Of a DNA stretch of 64,000 nucleotides, positions 52,516 to 61,474 are shown in pieces. The notes under the pieces are model-generated. The model was given only the letters and a program-made list of their open reading frames with translations. It was not told the DNA's origin and made no database searches. The position numbers were made by a program, and so were the translations under genes. Source of the stretch: Actinophytocola xanthii. Lineage in GTDB: Bacteria; Actinomycetota; Actinomycetes; Mycobacteriales; Pseudonocardiaceae. The stretch's first letter is position 1. Each line of letters starts with the position of its first letter. The stretch lies in contig NZ_MSIE01000037.1 of NCBI RefSeq assembly GCF_001921205.1, positions 62,001-126,000 on the forward strand, read 5' to 3'.

Positions 52516-54107
52516 GGGCCGCGCTCGCCTTCCTGCGCAACACCTGGCGCGGCCTCACCTCGATGCGGACCGCGCTGATCCTGCTGTTCCTGCTGGCACT
52601 GGCCGCCATGCCCGGCGCGCTGCTGCCGCAGCGCGGGCTGAACGCGGTCAAGGTCGAGGAGTACATCGCCGACAACGGCTGGTGGGGACGGCTGCTCGAG
52701 CGGTTCGGGTTCTTCGACGTCTACGCCAGCGTCTGGTTCTCGGCGATCTACCTGCTGCTGTTCGTCTCGCTCGTCGGCTGTCTCACGCCCCGCACCGTCG
52801 AGTACGCGAAGTCGCTGCGGGCCAGGCCCGTGCTCACCCCGCGCAACCTCGCCCGGCTGCCGCACCACCGGGAGGGCGTCACCGACGCCGAGGTCGCCGA
52901 GGTCATGGCCGACGCGCGGCGGCGGCTGCGCGGCTGGCGGCTGGAGGAGCGCGAGGAGGCCGACGGCGGGCGGAGCATCAGCGCCGAGCGCGGCTACCTG
53001 CGCGAGCTCGGCAACCTGGTGTTCCACTTCGCCATGCTGGGCCTGATCGCCGCGCTGGCCGTGGGGAAGATGTTCAACTACGAGGGCCAGGTCGTCGTCC
53101 TCGCGAACGGCGCGGAGTTCTGCAACTCCGGGACCTTCGCCTACGACTCCTTCCAACCGGGCCTGCGGGTCGACGGCACCGACCTCAACGAGTTCTGCCT
53201 CCGGGTGAACGACTTCACCGCGCACTACCTGCCGACCGGGCAGGCCGACTTCTTCCGCGCCGACATCGAGTACCAGGCCGGCGAAGACCTCGCCAGCAAC
53301 ACCTGGCGGCCCTACCCGCTCGAGGTCAACAGCCCACTGCGGATCGTCGGTGACCGCGTCTACCTGCTCGGCAACGGCTACGCGCCGACGTTCACCGTCG
53401 TGTTCCCGAACGGCGAGGAGCGGACCAACACCGTCCAGTGGCGGCCCGTGGACCAGCTCACCTACCTGTCCGAAGGCGCCACCAAGTTCGACCCGCCCGG
53501 GGTGAGCGACCTGGCGGAGCGCCGCACGAAGCAGCTCGCGATCACCGGTCTGTTCGCGCCGACGGCGGTGCTCCAGGACAACGTGCTGGCCTCGGCGTTC
53601 CCCGACCTGCGCGACCCGGCGGTCGCGATCGACGTGATGCGCGGAGACCTCGGGACCGACTCGGGCCGCGGTCAGTCCATCTTCTCGATCGACCAGTCGA
53701 TGGTGGAAAACGGCCGGCTGAAGCGGGTCGCCAGGGAGAACATGCGGCCGGGCGAGGAGCTCCGCCTCGACGACGGCACCGTCATCCGCTTCGACGGCGT
53801 CGAGCGCTTCGCCTACCTCCAGGTCTCCCACGACCCAGCGCAGACCTGGGTACTCGGGTTCGCGGTGCTGTTGGTGCTCGGGCTCGGGACCTCGCTGGTG
53901 ATCAAGCGTCGCCGGGTGTGGGTCCGCGCGACCCCGAGCACCGATCCGGAGAGCCCCGGCCGTACGGTTGTCCTGCTCGGTGGCCTGGCGCGGACCGACC
54001 AGGCCGGGTACGGCGAGGAGTTCGGCCGCATCGCCGACGACCTGCTGCCGCGGCCCGCGCCGGACGACGTCGTACGACAGGACGTCACCGCAGGGAGGGA
54101 GACCTGA
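52512..54107 (+). CDS. resB: Cytochrome c biogenesis protein ResB
   Basis: A 531-residue System II heme-handling protein (Ccs1 family) that with CcsB exports heme and ligates it to apocytochrome c. Three N-terminal membrane segments (about 15-35, 70-95, 160-180: GNLVFHFAMLGLIAALAVG) precede a large outside domain, and a last segment is at about 438-458 (WVLGFAVLLVLGLGTSLVI). TWRGLTSMRTALILLFLLALAAMPGALLPQR matches the family lead, split across the first segment. ATG overlaps the ccdA stop, and its stop overlaps the ccsB ATG. Confidence 0.94.
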   Translation: MRAALAFLRNTWRGLTSMRTALILLFLLALAAMPGALLPQRGLNAVKVEEYIADNGWWGRLLERFGFFDVYASVWFSAIYLLLFVSLVGCLTPRTVEYAKSLRARPVLTPRNLARLPHHREGVTDAEVAEVMADARRRLRGWRLEEREEADGGRSISAERGYLRELGNLVFHFAMLGLIAALAVGKMFNYEGQVVVLANGAEFCNSGTFAYDSFQPGLRVDGTDLNEFCLRVNDFTAHYLPTGQADFFRADIEYQAGEDLASNTWRPYPLEVNSPLRIVGDRVYLLGNGYAPTFTVVFPNGEERTNTVQWRPVDQLTYLSEGATKFDPPGVSDLAERRTKQLAITGLFAPTAVLQDNVLASAFPDLRDPAVAIDVMRGDLGTDSGRGQSIFSIDQSMVENGRLKRVARENMRPGEELRLDDGTVIRFDGVERFAYLQVSHDPAQTWVLGFAVLLVLGLGTSLVIKRRRVWVRATPSTDPESPGRTVVLLGGLARTDQAGYGEEFGRIADDLLPRPAPDDVVRQDVTAGRET

Positions 54108-55075
54108 TGCCGGTCAACGAGACGCTCTCGACCTACAGCGACTGGTGCTATGGCGCCGCCGTGGGTGTCTACGTGCTGGCGATGCTGCTCTCCCTGGTCG
54201 ACCAGGCCTTCGGCCGGCGGGTGCCCCGGGCCGTCCGCGAGCGTGAGCTGGTCGGCGCGGGCGCCGGCGGTTCCGCCACGCCCCCCGCTGACCCGCCCGC
54301 CGGGTCGGACCGGGATGGGGCCGGCGAGGAGACCGACCGGGGTGCCCGCGCGCGCCGGATGGGTCGGATGGCCGTCGCGCTGACCGTGCTCGGGGTGGTC
54401 ATGCACCTGGGCGCGCTGGTGTTGCGCGGGCTCGCCACCGGGCGGGTGCCGTGGAGCAACATGTACGAGTTCGGTGCCACGCTGTGCCTGTTCGCCGTGG
54501 TGACCTGGCTGGTCGTGCTCCGCCGGTTCGCCATCCAGCACCTGTCGGTGTGGGTGCTGCTGCCGGTGATCGTGCTGATGTTCCTCGGCGGCGTGGTGCT
54601 CTACAGCGAGGCCGCGCCGGTCCAGCCGGCGCTGCAGTCCTACTGGCTGGTCATCCACGTGTTCGCGATCGCGCTGGGCAGCGGCATGGTGCTCGTTCCC
54701 GGCGTGGTCAGCGGGCTGTACCTGGTCAAGGTGCGCCGCCCGGGATGGGCCGGCCGGCTGCCCGCGGCCGAGGTGCTCGACCAGGTCGCCTACCGCACCA
54801 CCGTCTTCGCGTTCCCCATCTACACGGCAGGCGTGATCTTCGGCGCGATCTGGGCCGAGTCCGCCTGGGGCCGGTTCTGGGGCTGGGATCCCAAGGAGAC
54901 GGTCGCCTTCATCGCCTGGGTCGTGTACGCGGCGTACCTGCACTCCCGCGCGACGGCCGGCTGGCGCGGCGGACGAGCCGCCGTAATCAACATCGTCGGC
55001 TTCGCGCTGATGGTGTTCAACCTCTTCTTCATCAACCTCGTCGTGGCCGGGCTGCACTCCTACGCCGGCATCTGA
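54107..55075 (+). CDS. ccsB: Cytochrome c biogenesis protein CcsB
   Basis: A 322-residue partner of ResB in System II, with about eight membrane segments. The heme-binding tryptophan-rich (WWD-type) motif appears as WAESAWGRFWGWDPKET. Conserved His candidates lie in MHLGALVLRGL, VIHVFAIALGSG and LHSRATAGW. An unusual Gly/Pro/Asp-rich cytoplasmic loop separates segments 1 and 2 (about residues 45-85). The ATG shares one base with the resB stop (TGATG). Ends the cytochrome c operon. Confidence 0.94.
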   Translation: MPVNETLSTYSDWCYGAAVGVYVLAMLLSLVDQAFGRRVPRAVRERELVGAGAGGSATPPADPPAGSDRDGAGEETDRGARARRMGRMAVALTVLGVVMHLGALVLRGLATGRVPWSNMYEFGATLCLFAVVTWLVVLRRFAIQHLSVWVLLPVIVLMFLGGVVLYSEAAPVQPALQSYWLVIHVFAIALGSGMVLVPGVVSGLYLVKVRRPGWAGRLPAAEVLDQVAYRTTVFAFPIYTAGVIFGAIWAESAWGRFWGWDPKETVAFIAWVVYAAYLHSRATAGWRGGRAAVINIVGFALMVFNLFFINLVVAGLHSYAGI

Positions 55076-55176
55076 CCAGGGTTGTTGGACAATCTGCCAA
55101 AAGGTCAGTACTCTCCGCCATCGGGGTTCGCCGCATTCATCCAAATGGGTGAGGCAAGCAGGCCAGGAGGGTGTGA

Positions 55177-55971
55177 GTGACGTACATACCTGCTGTGGGG
55201 GGTCACAAAAGGGTACCGGCTGCGCAAACGTTCAGCCGAGAGCACCCGTTGGGGCTCCGCAAGATCTATGCCGATCCGGCTGAGATCGACGGAGAGATCG
55301 ACGACGCCGGCGCACGGAGATGGACGTTCGGCGTGGCCGCCGGCGCCCTGCTCGTCGCCGGTACCTTCGCCGCCGGCGCACTCGGTCTGAGCAGTGCGAC
55401 AGCGCCGTTCCTGGGGGAGCAGGCGCCGGAGCACGCCACGGCGTCGCCCGGGCCGGACCGGGACGAGATCGGGGGCGCGGCGGTCACCGCACCGCCGGAG
55501 CGGGACAAGACCGAGCGCAAGGACACCACGCGGCCCGACCAGGCCGACGGGTCGGTCAGCGAGGTGGCCAGGAACGGCTCGACGGTCACCTCGCCAGCCG
55601 ACCAGGGCTACCAGCCGCCGGCCCTCGGCGAGGGCAGCGGCACGGTCGGCGGCGGTAACGGCGGTGCGGGCGGCGGGGGCGGCTCCGGTACCGGTGGTGG
55701 TGCCGGCGGGCAGGCTGAGCAGCCCGCACCGGCGCCTGCTCCGGACCCGCCGGCGACACCCGAGTGGGAGCCCCAGCGGGGCACGCTCGAGAAGGTCGTC
55801 GCCCCGGTCACCGACACGGTCGGCGCGGTCACCGACACGGTCGGGGACGTCGTCGAGCCGGTCACCGACACCGTCGGTGACGTGCTGTCGCCGGTGACCG
55901 GTGTGCTGAGCGGCGGCGACCAGCCCGCCCTCACCATGATCAATCCGCTCGGCGACCTGCTCGGTCGCTAA
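55177..55971 (+). CDS. Single-pass membrane protein with VTDTVG repeats
   Basis: A 264-residue protein with a cytoplasmic N-terminus (KIYADPAEIDGEIDDAGARRW), one membrane segment at about 50-70 (FGVAAGALLVAGTFAAGALG), and a disordered outside part. That part is Gly/Ser/Pro-rich and ends in VTDTVGAVTDTVGDVVEPVT repeats (DNA 55801-55890). GTG 55177 follows CAGGAGGG. It lies between ccsB and the ParA-like gene. No family recognised; the repeats suggest an extended wall- or polymer-interacting tail. Confidence 0.75.
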   Translation: MTYIPAVGGHKRVPAAQTFSREHPLGLRKIYADPAEIDGEIDDAGARRWTFGVAAGALLVAGTFAAGALGLSSATAPFLGEQAPEHATASPGPDRDEIGGAAVTAPPERDKTERKDTTRPDQADGSVSEVARNGSTVTSPADQGYQPPALGEGSGTVGGGNGGAGGGGGSGTGGGAGGQAEQPAPAPAPDPPATPEWEPQRGTLEKVVAPVTDTVGAVTDTVGDVVEPVTDTVGDVLSPVTGVLSGGDQPALTMINPLGDLLGR

Positions 55972-56056
55972 CGTTTCGGTGCCGGACCTACCTGAGGGCT
56001 GCCCGAACTGACACGGTTGCTGGTGCGAACACCGGTAGGCCCCGTGTCGACCGTCT

Positions 56057-56085
56057 TCCGACGCTACGACTACCGTCGCGTCGGA
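56057..56085 (+). promoter_or_regulatory. Perfect dyad before the ParA-like gene
   Basis: TCCGACGC and GCGTCGGA (56057-56064, 56078-56085) flank 13 bp, 37 bp before the GTG at 56123. It contains a -10-like TACCGT. It may be an operator or a leader hairpin. Confidence 0.45.
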
Positions 56086-56122
56086 GGCGGTCTCGGGCAG
56101 TCTTTCAGGGAGGAATCCAGCG

Positions 56123-57961
56123 GTGAGTGGGCGCGAACGCGAGCCGGACACGGCTGGAGTGGGCCAGGACTTCTCCTGGCTGCCGCCCGGCCAGCGTGCC
56201 GAGGGTGATCAGGGCACGCCGGACTTTGGTCCGCGTCCGACGGCCGCCCACGCCGAGGAGGCGCGTGCCTCGGGTCCGCACCCACAGCCGCACTACAGCG
56301 AGCCCGCGGCGGCGGAGCCGCAGTACGGCGCGCAGGCCCCCGGCTCGGGGCCGGCGGGCGGACAGCCCGGAGCGCCAAGCCACGCCGACCCGTCTGCCTC
56401 CGGTCCACACCAGACAGGTCCACAGCAGACCGTCCAGTCCGGACCCCAGAACGCCGCGTCCGGCAGCCAGGAGCCGTCCTCGGGTGAGCCTGGCCGCTCC
56501 GGCCCGCAGCACGCGGCACCGAGCCACCAGGACCCCTCGGTCTCCGGTCAGCACGCCGCGCCGAACTACGCCGACCCGTCCGTGTCCGGCCCCCAGCACG
56601 GCGGGCCGAACTACGCGGACCCGTCGGTCTCGGGCCCCCAGCACGCGGCCCCGGCCTATGGCGACCCGTCGGTGTCCGGCCCCCACCGTGGAGCGCCGGG
56701 CTACGGCGACCCCTCGGCGTCCGGCCCCCACCGCGGAGCGCCGGGCTACGGCGACCCGTCGATGTCCGGTCCCCAGCACGGAGCGCCGGGCTACCACGAC
56801 CCAGCGGTGTCCGGTCCGCAACAGGCGGTACCCGGACAGTTCGGGGCGCACGGCTACCAGGACCCTTCGGCCTCGGGACCGCACCAGGCCCCCGGTGGCG
56901 TGCAGGGCTCGCCTCCGCCGGGGCCGGGCTACGGCCACCCCCCGATGTCCACCTATCCGCAGCGGTTCCCCGGCGTCCCCGCGCAGCCGCCGCAGGCCCA
57001 GCAGTCGAACCGCCAGGGCGACCGCCGCCAGACCGACGAGCTGTCCTCGGCCAAGCTGATCAAGCAGAGCAAGCGCCGACCCCAGTCGGGCTGGCGCAAG
57101 GCCGTCTACGTCGCCAGCGGACGCCTGATCAACGTCGGTGAGAGCCCTGCCGACGTCCACCGCCGGGAGCTGATAACCCGGGTCAACCAGCCGCTGCGGG
57201 GCTGCTACAAGATCGCCATGCTGAGCCTGAAGGGCGGTGTGGGCAAGACCACCACCACGACCACCCTCGGCTCCACGTTCGCCTCGCTGCGCGGCGACCG
57301 GGTGATCGCGGTGGACGCCAACCCCGACCGCGGCACGCTGAGCCAGAAGATCCCGCTGGAGACGACGGCGACCGTTCGCCACCTGCTGCGCGACGCCGAC
57401 CGCATCCACCGGTACAGCGACATCCGGGCCTACACCTCACAGGGCCCGAGCCGGCTCGAGGTCCTGGCCAGCGAGCAGGACCCGGCGGTCTCCGAGGCGT
57501 TCAGCGAGGAGGACTACCGGCGCACGGTCGCCCTGCTCGAGCACTTCTACAACATCGTGCTGACCGACTGCGGCACCGGGCTCATGCACTCGGCCATGAA
57601 GGGCGTGCTCGACATCGCCGACTCGCTGGTGATCGTGTCCTCCGGTTCGGTGGACGGCGCCCGCAGTGCGTCGGCGACCCTCGACTGGCTGGACGTGCAC
57701 GGCTACCGGGACCTGGTGGCCCGCTCGGTCGCGGTGATCAACTCGGTTCGCCCGCGAGCCGGGTCGGTCGACCTGGACAAGCTGGCCCAGCACTTCGGCG
57801 CCCGCTGCCGCGCGGTCTGCCGCATCCCGTTCGACCCGCACCTCGAGGAGGGCGCGGAGATCGAGCTGGACCGGCTGGCCGCCCCGACCAGGCTGGCTCT
57901 GCTCGAGCTGGCAGCGACGGTCGCCGACGGCTTTCCGAGCGAGTTCTACTACGTGCGCTGA
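56123..57961 (+). CDS. ParA/MinD-like ATPase with long repetitive N-terminus (Rv0530-like)
   Basis: A 612-residue protein. Residues 1-310 are disordered and rich in Pro, Gly, Ser, Gln and His. They include about eight copies of a 15-residue unit such as YADPSVSGPQHGAPN (DNA about 56520-56825). Residues 360-612 are a MinD/ParA-type P-loop domain with deviant Walker A LKGGVGKTTTT, then VIAVDANPDRGTLS, VLTDCGTGLMH and a C-terminal helix. The layout resembles ESX-associated EspI-type and septum- or pole-positioning ATPases. GTG 56123 follows GGGAGGAA. Partner and cargo unknown; heme or cytochrome neighbours may be incidental. Confidence 0.87.
   Translation: MSGREREPDTAGVGQDFSWLPPGQRAEGDQGTPDFGPRPTAAHAEEARASGPHPQPHYSEPAAAEPQYGAQAPGSGPAGGQPGAPSHADPSASGPHQTGPQQTVQSGPQNAASGSQEPSSGEPGRSGPQHAAPSHQDPSVSGQHAAPNYADPSVSGPQHGGPNYADPSVSGPQHAAPAYGDPSVSGPHRGAPGYGDPSASGPHRGAPGYGDPSMSGPQHGAPGYHDPAVSGPQQAVPGQFGAHGYQDPSASGPHQAPGGVQGSPPPGPGYGHPPMSTYPQRFPGVPAQPPQAQQSNRQGDRRQTDELSSAKLIKQSKRRPQSGWRKAVYVASGRLINVGESPADVHRRELITRVNQPLRGCYKIAMLSLKGGVGKTTTTTTLGSTFASLRGDRVIAVDANPDRGTLSQKIPLETTATVRHLLRDADRIHRYSDIRAYTSQGPSRLEVLASEQDPAVSEAFSEEDYRRTVALLEHFYNIVLTDCGTGLMHSAMKGVLDIADSLVIVSSGSVDGARSASATLDWLDVHGYRDLVARSVAVINSVRPRAGSVDLDKLAQHFGARCRAVCRIPFDPHLEEGAEIELDRLAAPTRLALLELAATVADGFPSEFYYVR
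56520..56825 (+). repeat. 45-bp coding tandem repeat
   Basis: About eight units of 45 bp encode 15-residue repeats (DPSVSGP core) in the N-terminus of the ParA-like protein. The units differ mainly at third positions, with blocks near 56690-56780 almost identical, pointing to recent duplication. Confidence 0.85.
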
Positions 57962-57977
57962 GCGAGTGGAGGCCGAG

Positions 57978-58004
57978 CCGCCGCGGTCACCTGGCTCGCG
58001 GCGG
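57978..58004. terminator. Hairpin between convergent genes
   Basis: CCGCCGCG and CGCGGCGG form perfect 8-bp arms around an 11-nt loop, in the 63-bp gap between the ParA-like gene and the convergent small gene. Confidence 0.6.
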
Positions 58005-58024
58005 ACGCGCGGCCAGGACGTGCC

Positions 58025-58246
58025 CTAGTTGCCGTCGGGCTCGGGGGGCGGCGGCTTGCGCTCGCCCAGCTTGCGCAGGAAGTCGGGGTCGTCGTCGGGG
58101 GCGATGGGAGACGGCCGGCTCGGCCGGCCCGGCCTCGGTATGCGGCGCTCGCCAGGCTCGCCAGCCTGCTCGGGGCTGGCGACGAACGCCCGCCACAGCA
58201 GAACGGCGACACAGATCGCGCCGATCGCGGCGAGCATGTAGAGCAT
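58025..58246 (-). CDS. Small single-pass membrane protein
   Basis: A 73-residue protein: one N-terminal membrane segment (MLYMLAAIGAICVAVLLWRA) followed by a charged, Pro-rich cytoplasmic tail (PDDDPDFLRKLGERKPPPPE). ATG 58246 is preceded by GGAGG 7 nt upstream. The tail pattern DDDPDFLR-L is typical of a small actinobacterial family of unknown function. It could be an assembly factor; nothing more can be said. Confidence 0.75.
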   Translation of the reverse strand: MLYMLAAIGAICVAVLLWRAFVASPEQAGEPGERRIPRPGRPSRPSPIAPDDDPDFLRKLGERKPPPPEPDGN

Positions 58247-58339
58247 CGAGCCACCTCCAGAAGGTCCCTTAGGACGAGGTTAGCCCGTTTGTTCCGATTG
58301 CGGGGGCCGTAGGGGTGACTGGCTAGGGCGCGTCCTGCC

Positions 58340-58555
58340 CTAGGCCGGTCCACCGGCCTTGGTGGCCTCGGTCGTCAGCTCGGCCAGCAGCGACTTGACC
58401 TCCGACTCGCGGAACCGCCGGTGACCACCTGGGGTGCGGATGGAGCCGATACGCCCCGCCGTCGCCCATCGCGTCACGGTCTTCGGGTCGACGCGGAACA
58501 ACGCCGCGACCTCGCCGGGGGTCAGCAGTCGCTCGCCGACGTGTGCTGCGGTCAC
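58340..58555 (-). CDS. BldC-like MerR-type DNA-binding protein
   Basis: A 71-residue protein that is essentially one winged HTH: LLTPGEVAALFRVDPKTVTR, WATAGRIGSIRTPGGHRRFR, ESEVKSLLAEL. It aligns almost residue for residue with Streptomyces BldC as I recall it, which binds direct repeats cooperatively and controls the timing of development. GTG 58555 is preferred to the upstream ATG 58600 because GAGGAGG lies 4 nt before it and the product then has BldC length. It is divergent from the Lrp gene. Confidence 0.93.
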   Translation of the reverse strand: MTAAHVGERLLTPGEVAALFRVDPKTVTRWATAGRIGSIRTPGGHRRFRESEVKSLLAELTTEATKAGGPA

Positions 58556-58688
58556 GTGTCCTCCTCGCGGTACAGGAACCGGACCAGCCAATCGTGTCAT
58601 CTCGCCCGTCGGGTACTCGAACGGTTGTCTGATGGTAAAGAGGTAGTAAGGGACAAATCGGCCGGTTCGGACGCCGCGGACGGAGCGC

Positions 58689-58694
58689 TAGAGT
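58689..58694 (+). promoter_or_regulatory. Leaderless-type -10 box for the Lrp operon
   Basis: TAGAGT is 7 nt before the GTG at 58702. Confidence 0.6.
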
Positions 58695-58701
58695 CGCCCG
58701 C

Positions 58702-59166
58702 GTGGACACCCTCGACCGCAGGATCATCGCGGCGTTGCGCGAGAACGGCCGGGCCACCTACGCCGACCTCGGACGGCGGGTCGGCCTGTCCGCGTCCGCG
58801 GTGCACGAGCGGGTCGGCAAGCTCGAGGCGACCGGGGTCATCACCGGCTACCACGCGGTGGTGAACCCCTCCGCGGTCGGGCTGGGCGTGACCGCGCTCA
58901 TCGGCATCCACTCGACGGACGTGGCCGACGACGAGGACGTCGCGGAGTCGCTCGCCCTGCTGCCCGAGGTGGAGTCCTGCTACCGGGTCGCCGGCGACGA
59001 GTCGTTCGTGGTCAAGGTCCGCGTCGCCACGGTGGACGAGCTCGAGCGCACGCTCGGCCGGCTGCGCCGCATCGACGGCGTCGCCAGGACGCGGACCACC
59101 CTGGTGCTGTCCACCCGGTTCGAGGGCCGGCCGAACACGTCGGAGGGCGAGGGCGATGAGCAGTGA
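58702..59166 (+). CDS. Lrp/AsnC-family transcriptional regulator
   Basis: A 154-residue amino-acid-sensing regulator. The N-terminal HTH covers about 1-50 (LDRRIIAALRENGRATYADL, RRVGLSASAVHERVGKLEAT), and the RAM ligand domain about 65-145 (VTALIGIHSTDVADDEDVAE, CYRVAGDESFVVKVRVATVD). It overlaps the DUF4229 gene by 11 bp, which is directly followed by a cysteine desulfhydrase gene, so it likely senses an amino acid linked to that enzyme, perhaps cysteine. Start GTG 58702, leaderless. Confidence 0.92.
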   Translation: MDTLDRRIIAALRENGRATYADLGRRVGLSASAVHERVGKLEATGVITGYHAVVNPSAVGLGVTALIGIHSTDVADDEDVAESLALLPEVESCYRVAGDESFVVKVRVATVDELERTLGRLRRIDGVARTRTTLVLSTRFEGRPNTSEGEGDEQ

Positions 59167-59425
59167 GCTGGGGCGGGACATCGCCCTGTACAGCGCGGTC
59201 CGGGTCGGGCTGGTCGTCGTGGTCACGGCGGTGCTGCTGCTGTTCGGGGTGCCGCTGCTGGTGAGCCTCGCGGTCGCGGTCGTGGTCGGGTTCCCGCTCG
59301 GGCTGCTGCTGTTCCGCGGGCTCAACCAGCGGGTGACCGCGGGGCTGGCCGAGCGGGGCGCGCGCCGCGAGGAGGAGCGGGCCCGGCTGCGTTCCCAGCT
59401 GCGCGGCGAGGAGCGGGAGAGCTGA
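59156..59425 (+). CDS. DUF4229 membrane protein
   Basis: An 89-residue protein with two membrane segments (about 12-30, SAVRVGLVVVVTAVLLLFG, and 32-52, PLLVSLAVAVVVGFPLGLLL) and a highly charged C-terminal helix (AERGARREEERARLRSQLRG). This matches DUF4229, a small actinobacterial family of unknown function. ATG 59156 overlaps the Lrp gene; its stop abuts the Cds1 start, so it is embedded in the operon. Confidence 0.87.
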   Translation: MSSELGRDIALYSAVRVGLVVVVTAVLLLFGVPLLVSLAVAVVVGFPLGLLLFRGLNQRVTAGLAERGARREEERARLRSQLRGEERES

Positions 59426-60556
59426 GTGGCCGCGACCGACCGGGGTGCCGAGAAGACCAGGGAATGGGTGTGTGAGGCCGTCCGGGTGATCGAGGCGGAC
59501 GCCAACCGCAGCGCCGACACCCATCTGATCCCGTTCCCGCTGCCGCCGGAGTGGGACGTCCAGCTCTACCTCAAGGACGAGTCCACCCACCCGACCGGCT
59601 CGCTCAAGCACCGGCTGGCGCGGTCGCTGTTCCTCTACGCCCTGTGCAACGGCTGGGTCGTCGAGGGCACGCCGGTGATCGAGGCCTCCTCGGGCTCGAC
59701 GGCCGTGTCCGAGGCCTACTTCGCGCGGATGCTCGGTCTCCCGTTCATCGCGGTCATGCCCCGCACGACCAGCGGCGAGAAGGTCGAGCTGATCGAGCGG
59801 CAGGGCGGACGCTGCCACTTCGTGGACGAGCCGAGCCAGCTGTACGCGGAGTCCCACCGGCTGGCCGCGGAGCTCGGCGGTCACTTCATGGACCAGTTCA
59901 CCCACGCCGAGCGCGCGACCGACTGGCGGGGGAACAACAACATCGCCGAGTCGATCTTCGGGCAGATGGCCCTGGAACCGCACCCGGAGCCGGAGTGGGT
60001 CGTGGTCGGCGCCGGCACCGGCGGCACGAGCGCGACGATCGGCCGGTTCATCCGCTACCGCCGGCTGCGCACCCGGCTGGCCGTCGTGGACCCGGAGTAC
60101 TCGGTGTTCTACGACGCCTGGCGTGACGCCCGGCCGACGCTCACCGCGTGCCGGGGCTCCCGCATCGAGGGCATCGGCCGGCCGAGGGTGGAGCCCTCGT
60201 TCATCGGTGACGTGATCGACCGGATGATCAAGGTCCCGGACGCCGCCTCACTGGCCACGATCCACGTGGTGGAGCAGGTCCTCGGCCGCCGGGTGGGCGG
60301 CTCGACCGGCACCAACGTGTGGGGTGCCTTCCAGCTCGTCGCCGAGCTGCGGGCGGCCCGACGCCCGGGCAGCGTGGTCACCCTGCTCTGCGACGCCGGC
60401 GACCGCTACGGCAACACCTACTACGACCGGCGGTGGCTGGCCCGCAACGAGCTGGAGCTGACCCCGCACCAGGACACCGTGGAGTCGTTCCTCGCCACCG
60501 GCGACTGGCCGACCCCCGACGGCGACGAGCAACCGGCTCTCACCCCAGGGCCATAG
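59426..60556 (+). CDS. cds1: PLP-dependent L-cysteine desulfhydrase, Cds1-like
   Basis: A 376-residue PLP enzyme of the cysteine synthase fold. The PLP Lys61 lies in [15 protein letters not shown], then [15 protein letters not shown], the phosphate-binding [13 protein letters not shown], and [12 protein letters not shown]. The N-terminal [20 protein letters not shown] closely matches mycobacterial Cds1 (Rv3684), which converts cysteine to sulfide, ammonia and pyruvate and supports respiration under redox stress. It begins with GTG directly after DUF4229. In mycobacteria the gene lies elsewhere, so its place beside menA is lineage-specific. Confidence 0.9.
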   Translation: MAATDRGAEKTREWVCEAVRVIEADANRSADTHLIPFPLPPEWDVQLYLKDESTHPTGSLKHRLARSLFLYALCNGWVVEGTPVIEASSGSTAVSEAYFARMLGLPFIAVMPRTTSGEKVELIERQGGRCHFVDEPSQLYAESHRLAAELGGHFMDQFTHAERATDWRGNNNIAESIFGQMALEPHPEPEWVVVGAGTGGTSATIGRFIRYRRLRTRLAVVDPEYSVFYDAWRDARPTLTACRGSRIEGIGRPRVEPSFIGDVIDRMIKVPDAASLATIHVVEQVLGRRVGGSTGTNVWGAFQLVAELRAARRPGSVVTLLCDAGDRYGNTYYDRRWLARNELELTPHQDTVESFLATGDWPTPDGDEQPALTPGP

Positions 60557-61415
60557 CGAGCGCCGCGAGTACCGCCCAGGCCAGCATGGCCAGGCCGGTG
60601 TCGCGCAGCACGGGGACCAGCGCCAGCCCTTCCCGCCCGCCCGCGACGGCCCGTACCGCCGGCAGCACGACCGGGGCCGCCGCCAGCGCGACCAGCAGCC
60701 ACGGGGTGGCCGGCGCGGCCAGCAGGGTCACCACGAACGGCACCGACACCAGGCCGACGTAGAGCACCCGCGTGCGCCGTTCGCCCAGCCGCACAGCGAG
60801 CGTGCGCTTGCCGGCGGCCCGGTCGGTCGGCACGTCCCGCAGGTTGTTGGCCACCAGCACGGACGCCGAGAACGCGCCGAGCGCGACCGAGCCGGCCACC
60901 CCCAGCCAGCTGACCCGCTCCGCCTGCACGTACTCGGTGCCGAGCACCGCGACGAGCCCGAAGAACACGAACACCGCCGCCTCACCCCAGCCCGAGTACC
61001 CGTAGGGCCGGGACCCGCCGGTGTAGAACCAGGCGGCGGCGACCGAGGCCGCACCGACCGCGACCAGCCACCACAACCCGGTGAGCGCGACCAGCACGAG
61101 TCCCGCCACACAGGCGACCGCGAAGCAGGCGACCGCCGCGGCGCGTACGGCGGCCGGGGTGGCGAGCCCCGAGCCGACCAGCCGCAGCGGGCCGACCCGG
61201 TCGGTGTCGGTACCCCGGATGCCGTCGGAGTAGTCGTTGGCGTAGTTCACGCCGACCTGGAGCGCGAGCGCCACGACCAGCGCGAGCAGCGACGCCCACC
61301 AGCTGGCCCGGCCCACCGCCGCCGCAGCGCCGGTCCCGACGATCACCGGCGCGACCGAGTTGGGCAGGGTCCGAACCCGCGCCCCCCGCACCCACTGTCC
61401 AGCCGTAGCGACCAT
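60540..61415 (-). CDS. menA: 1,4-dihydroxy-2-naphthoate polyprenyltransferase
   Basis: Membrane prenyltransferase attaching the isoprenoid chain to dihydroxynaphthoate, giving demethylmenaquinone. The 291-residue protein has about eight membrane segments and both Asp-rich motifs: [14 protein letters not shown] (first) and [18 protein letters not shown] (second). The open frame continues upstream through the menE region, but ATG 61415 starts the real protein ([20 protein letters not shown]). It overlaps the convergent cds1 end by 17 bp. Confidence 0.95.
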   Translation of the reverse strand: MVATAGQWVRGARVRTLPNSVAPVIVGTGAAAAVGRASWWASLLALVVALALQVGVNYANDYSDGIRGTDTDRVGPLRLVGSGLATPAAVRAAAVACFAVACVAGLVLVALTGLWWLVAVGAASVAAAWFYTGGSRPYGYSGWGEAAVFVFFGLVAVLGTEYVQAERVSWLGVAGSVALGAFSASVLVANNLRDVPTDRAAGKRTLAVRLGERRTRVLYVGLVSVPFVVTLLAAPATPWLLVALAAAPVVLPAVRAVAGGREGLALVPVLRDTGLAMLAWAVLAALAMALG

Positions 61416-61474
61416 GTCCCCATCTTGGCCGCCGCCGCCCGCGCCGCCCGCGCCCACCCCGCGCGTCCCGGCCC

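Noticed and set aside
52296-53831. Reverse-strand frame of 511 codons opposite resB
   Set aside because: Mirror of the conserved resB reading frame; no recognisable domain or start signal.
56520-56825. Array of about eight 45-bp repeats as a CRISPR
   Set aside because: Units are contiguous without unique spacers and keep a single reading frame with synonymous variation; it is coding sequence.
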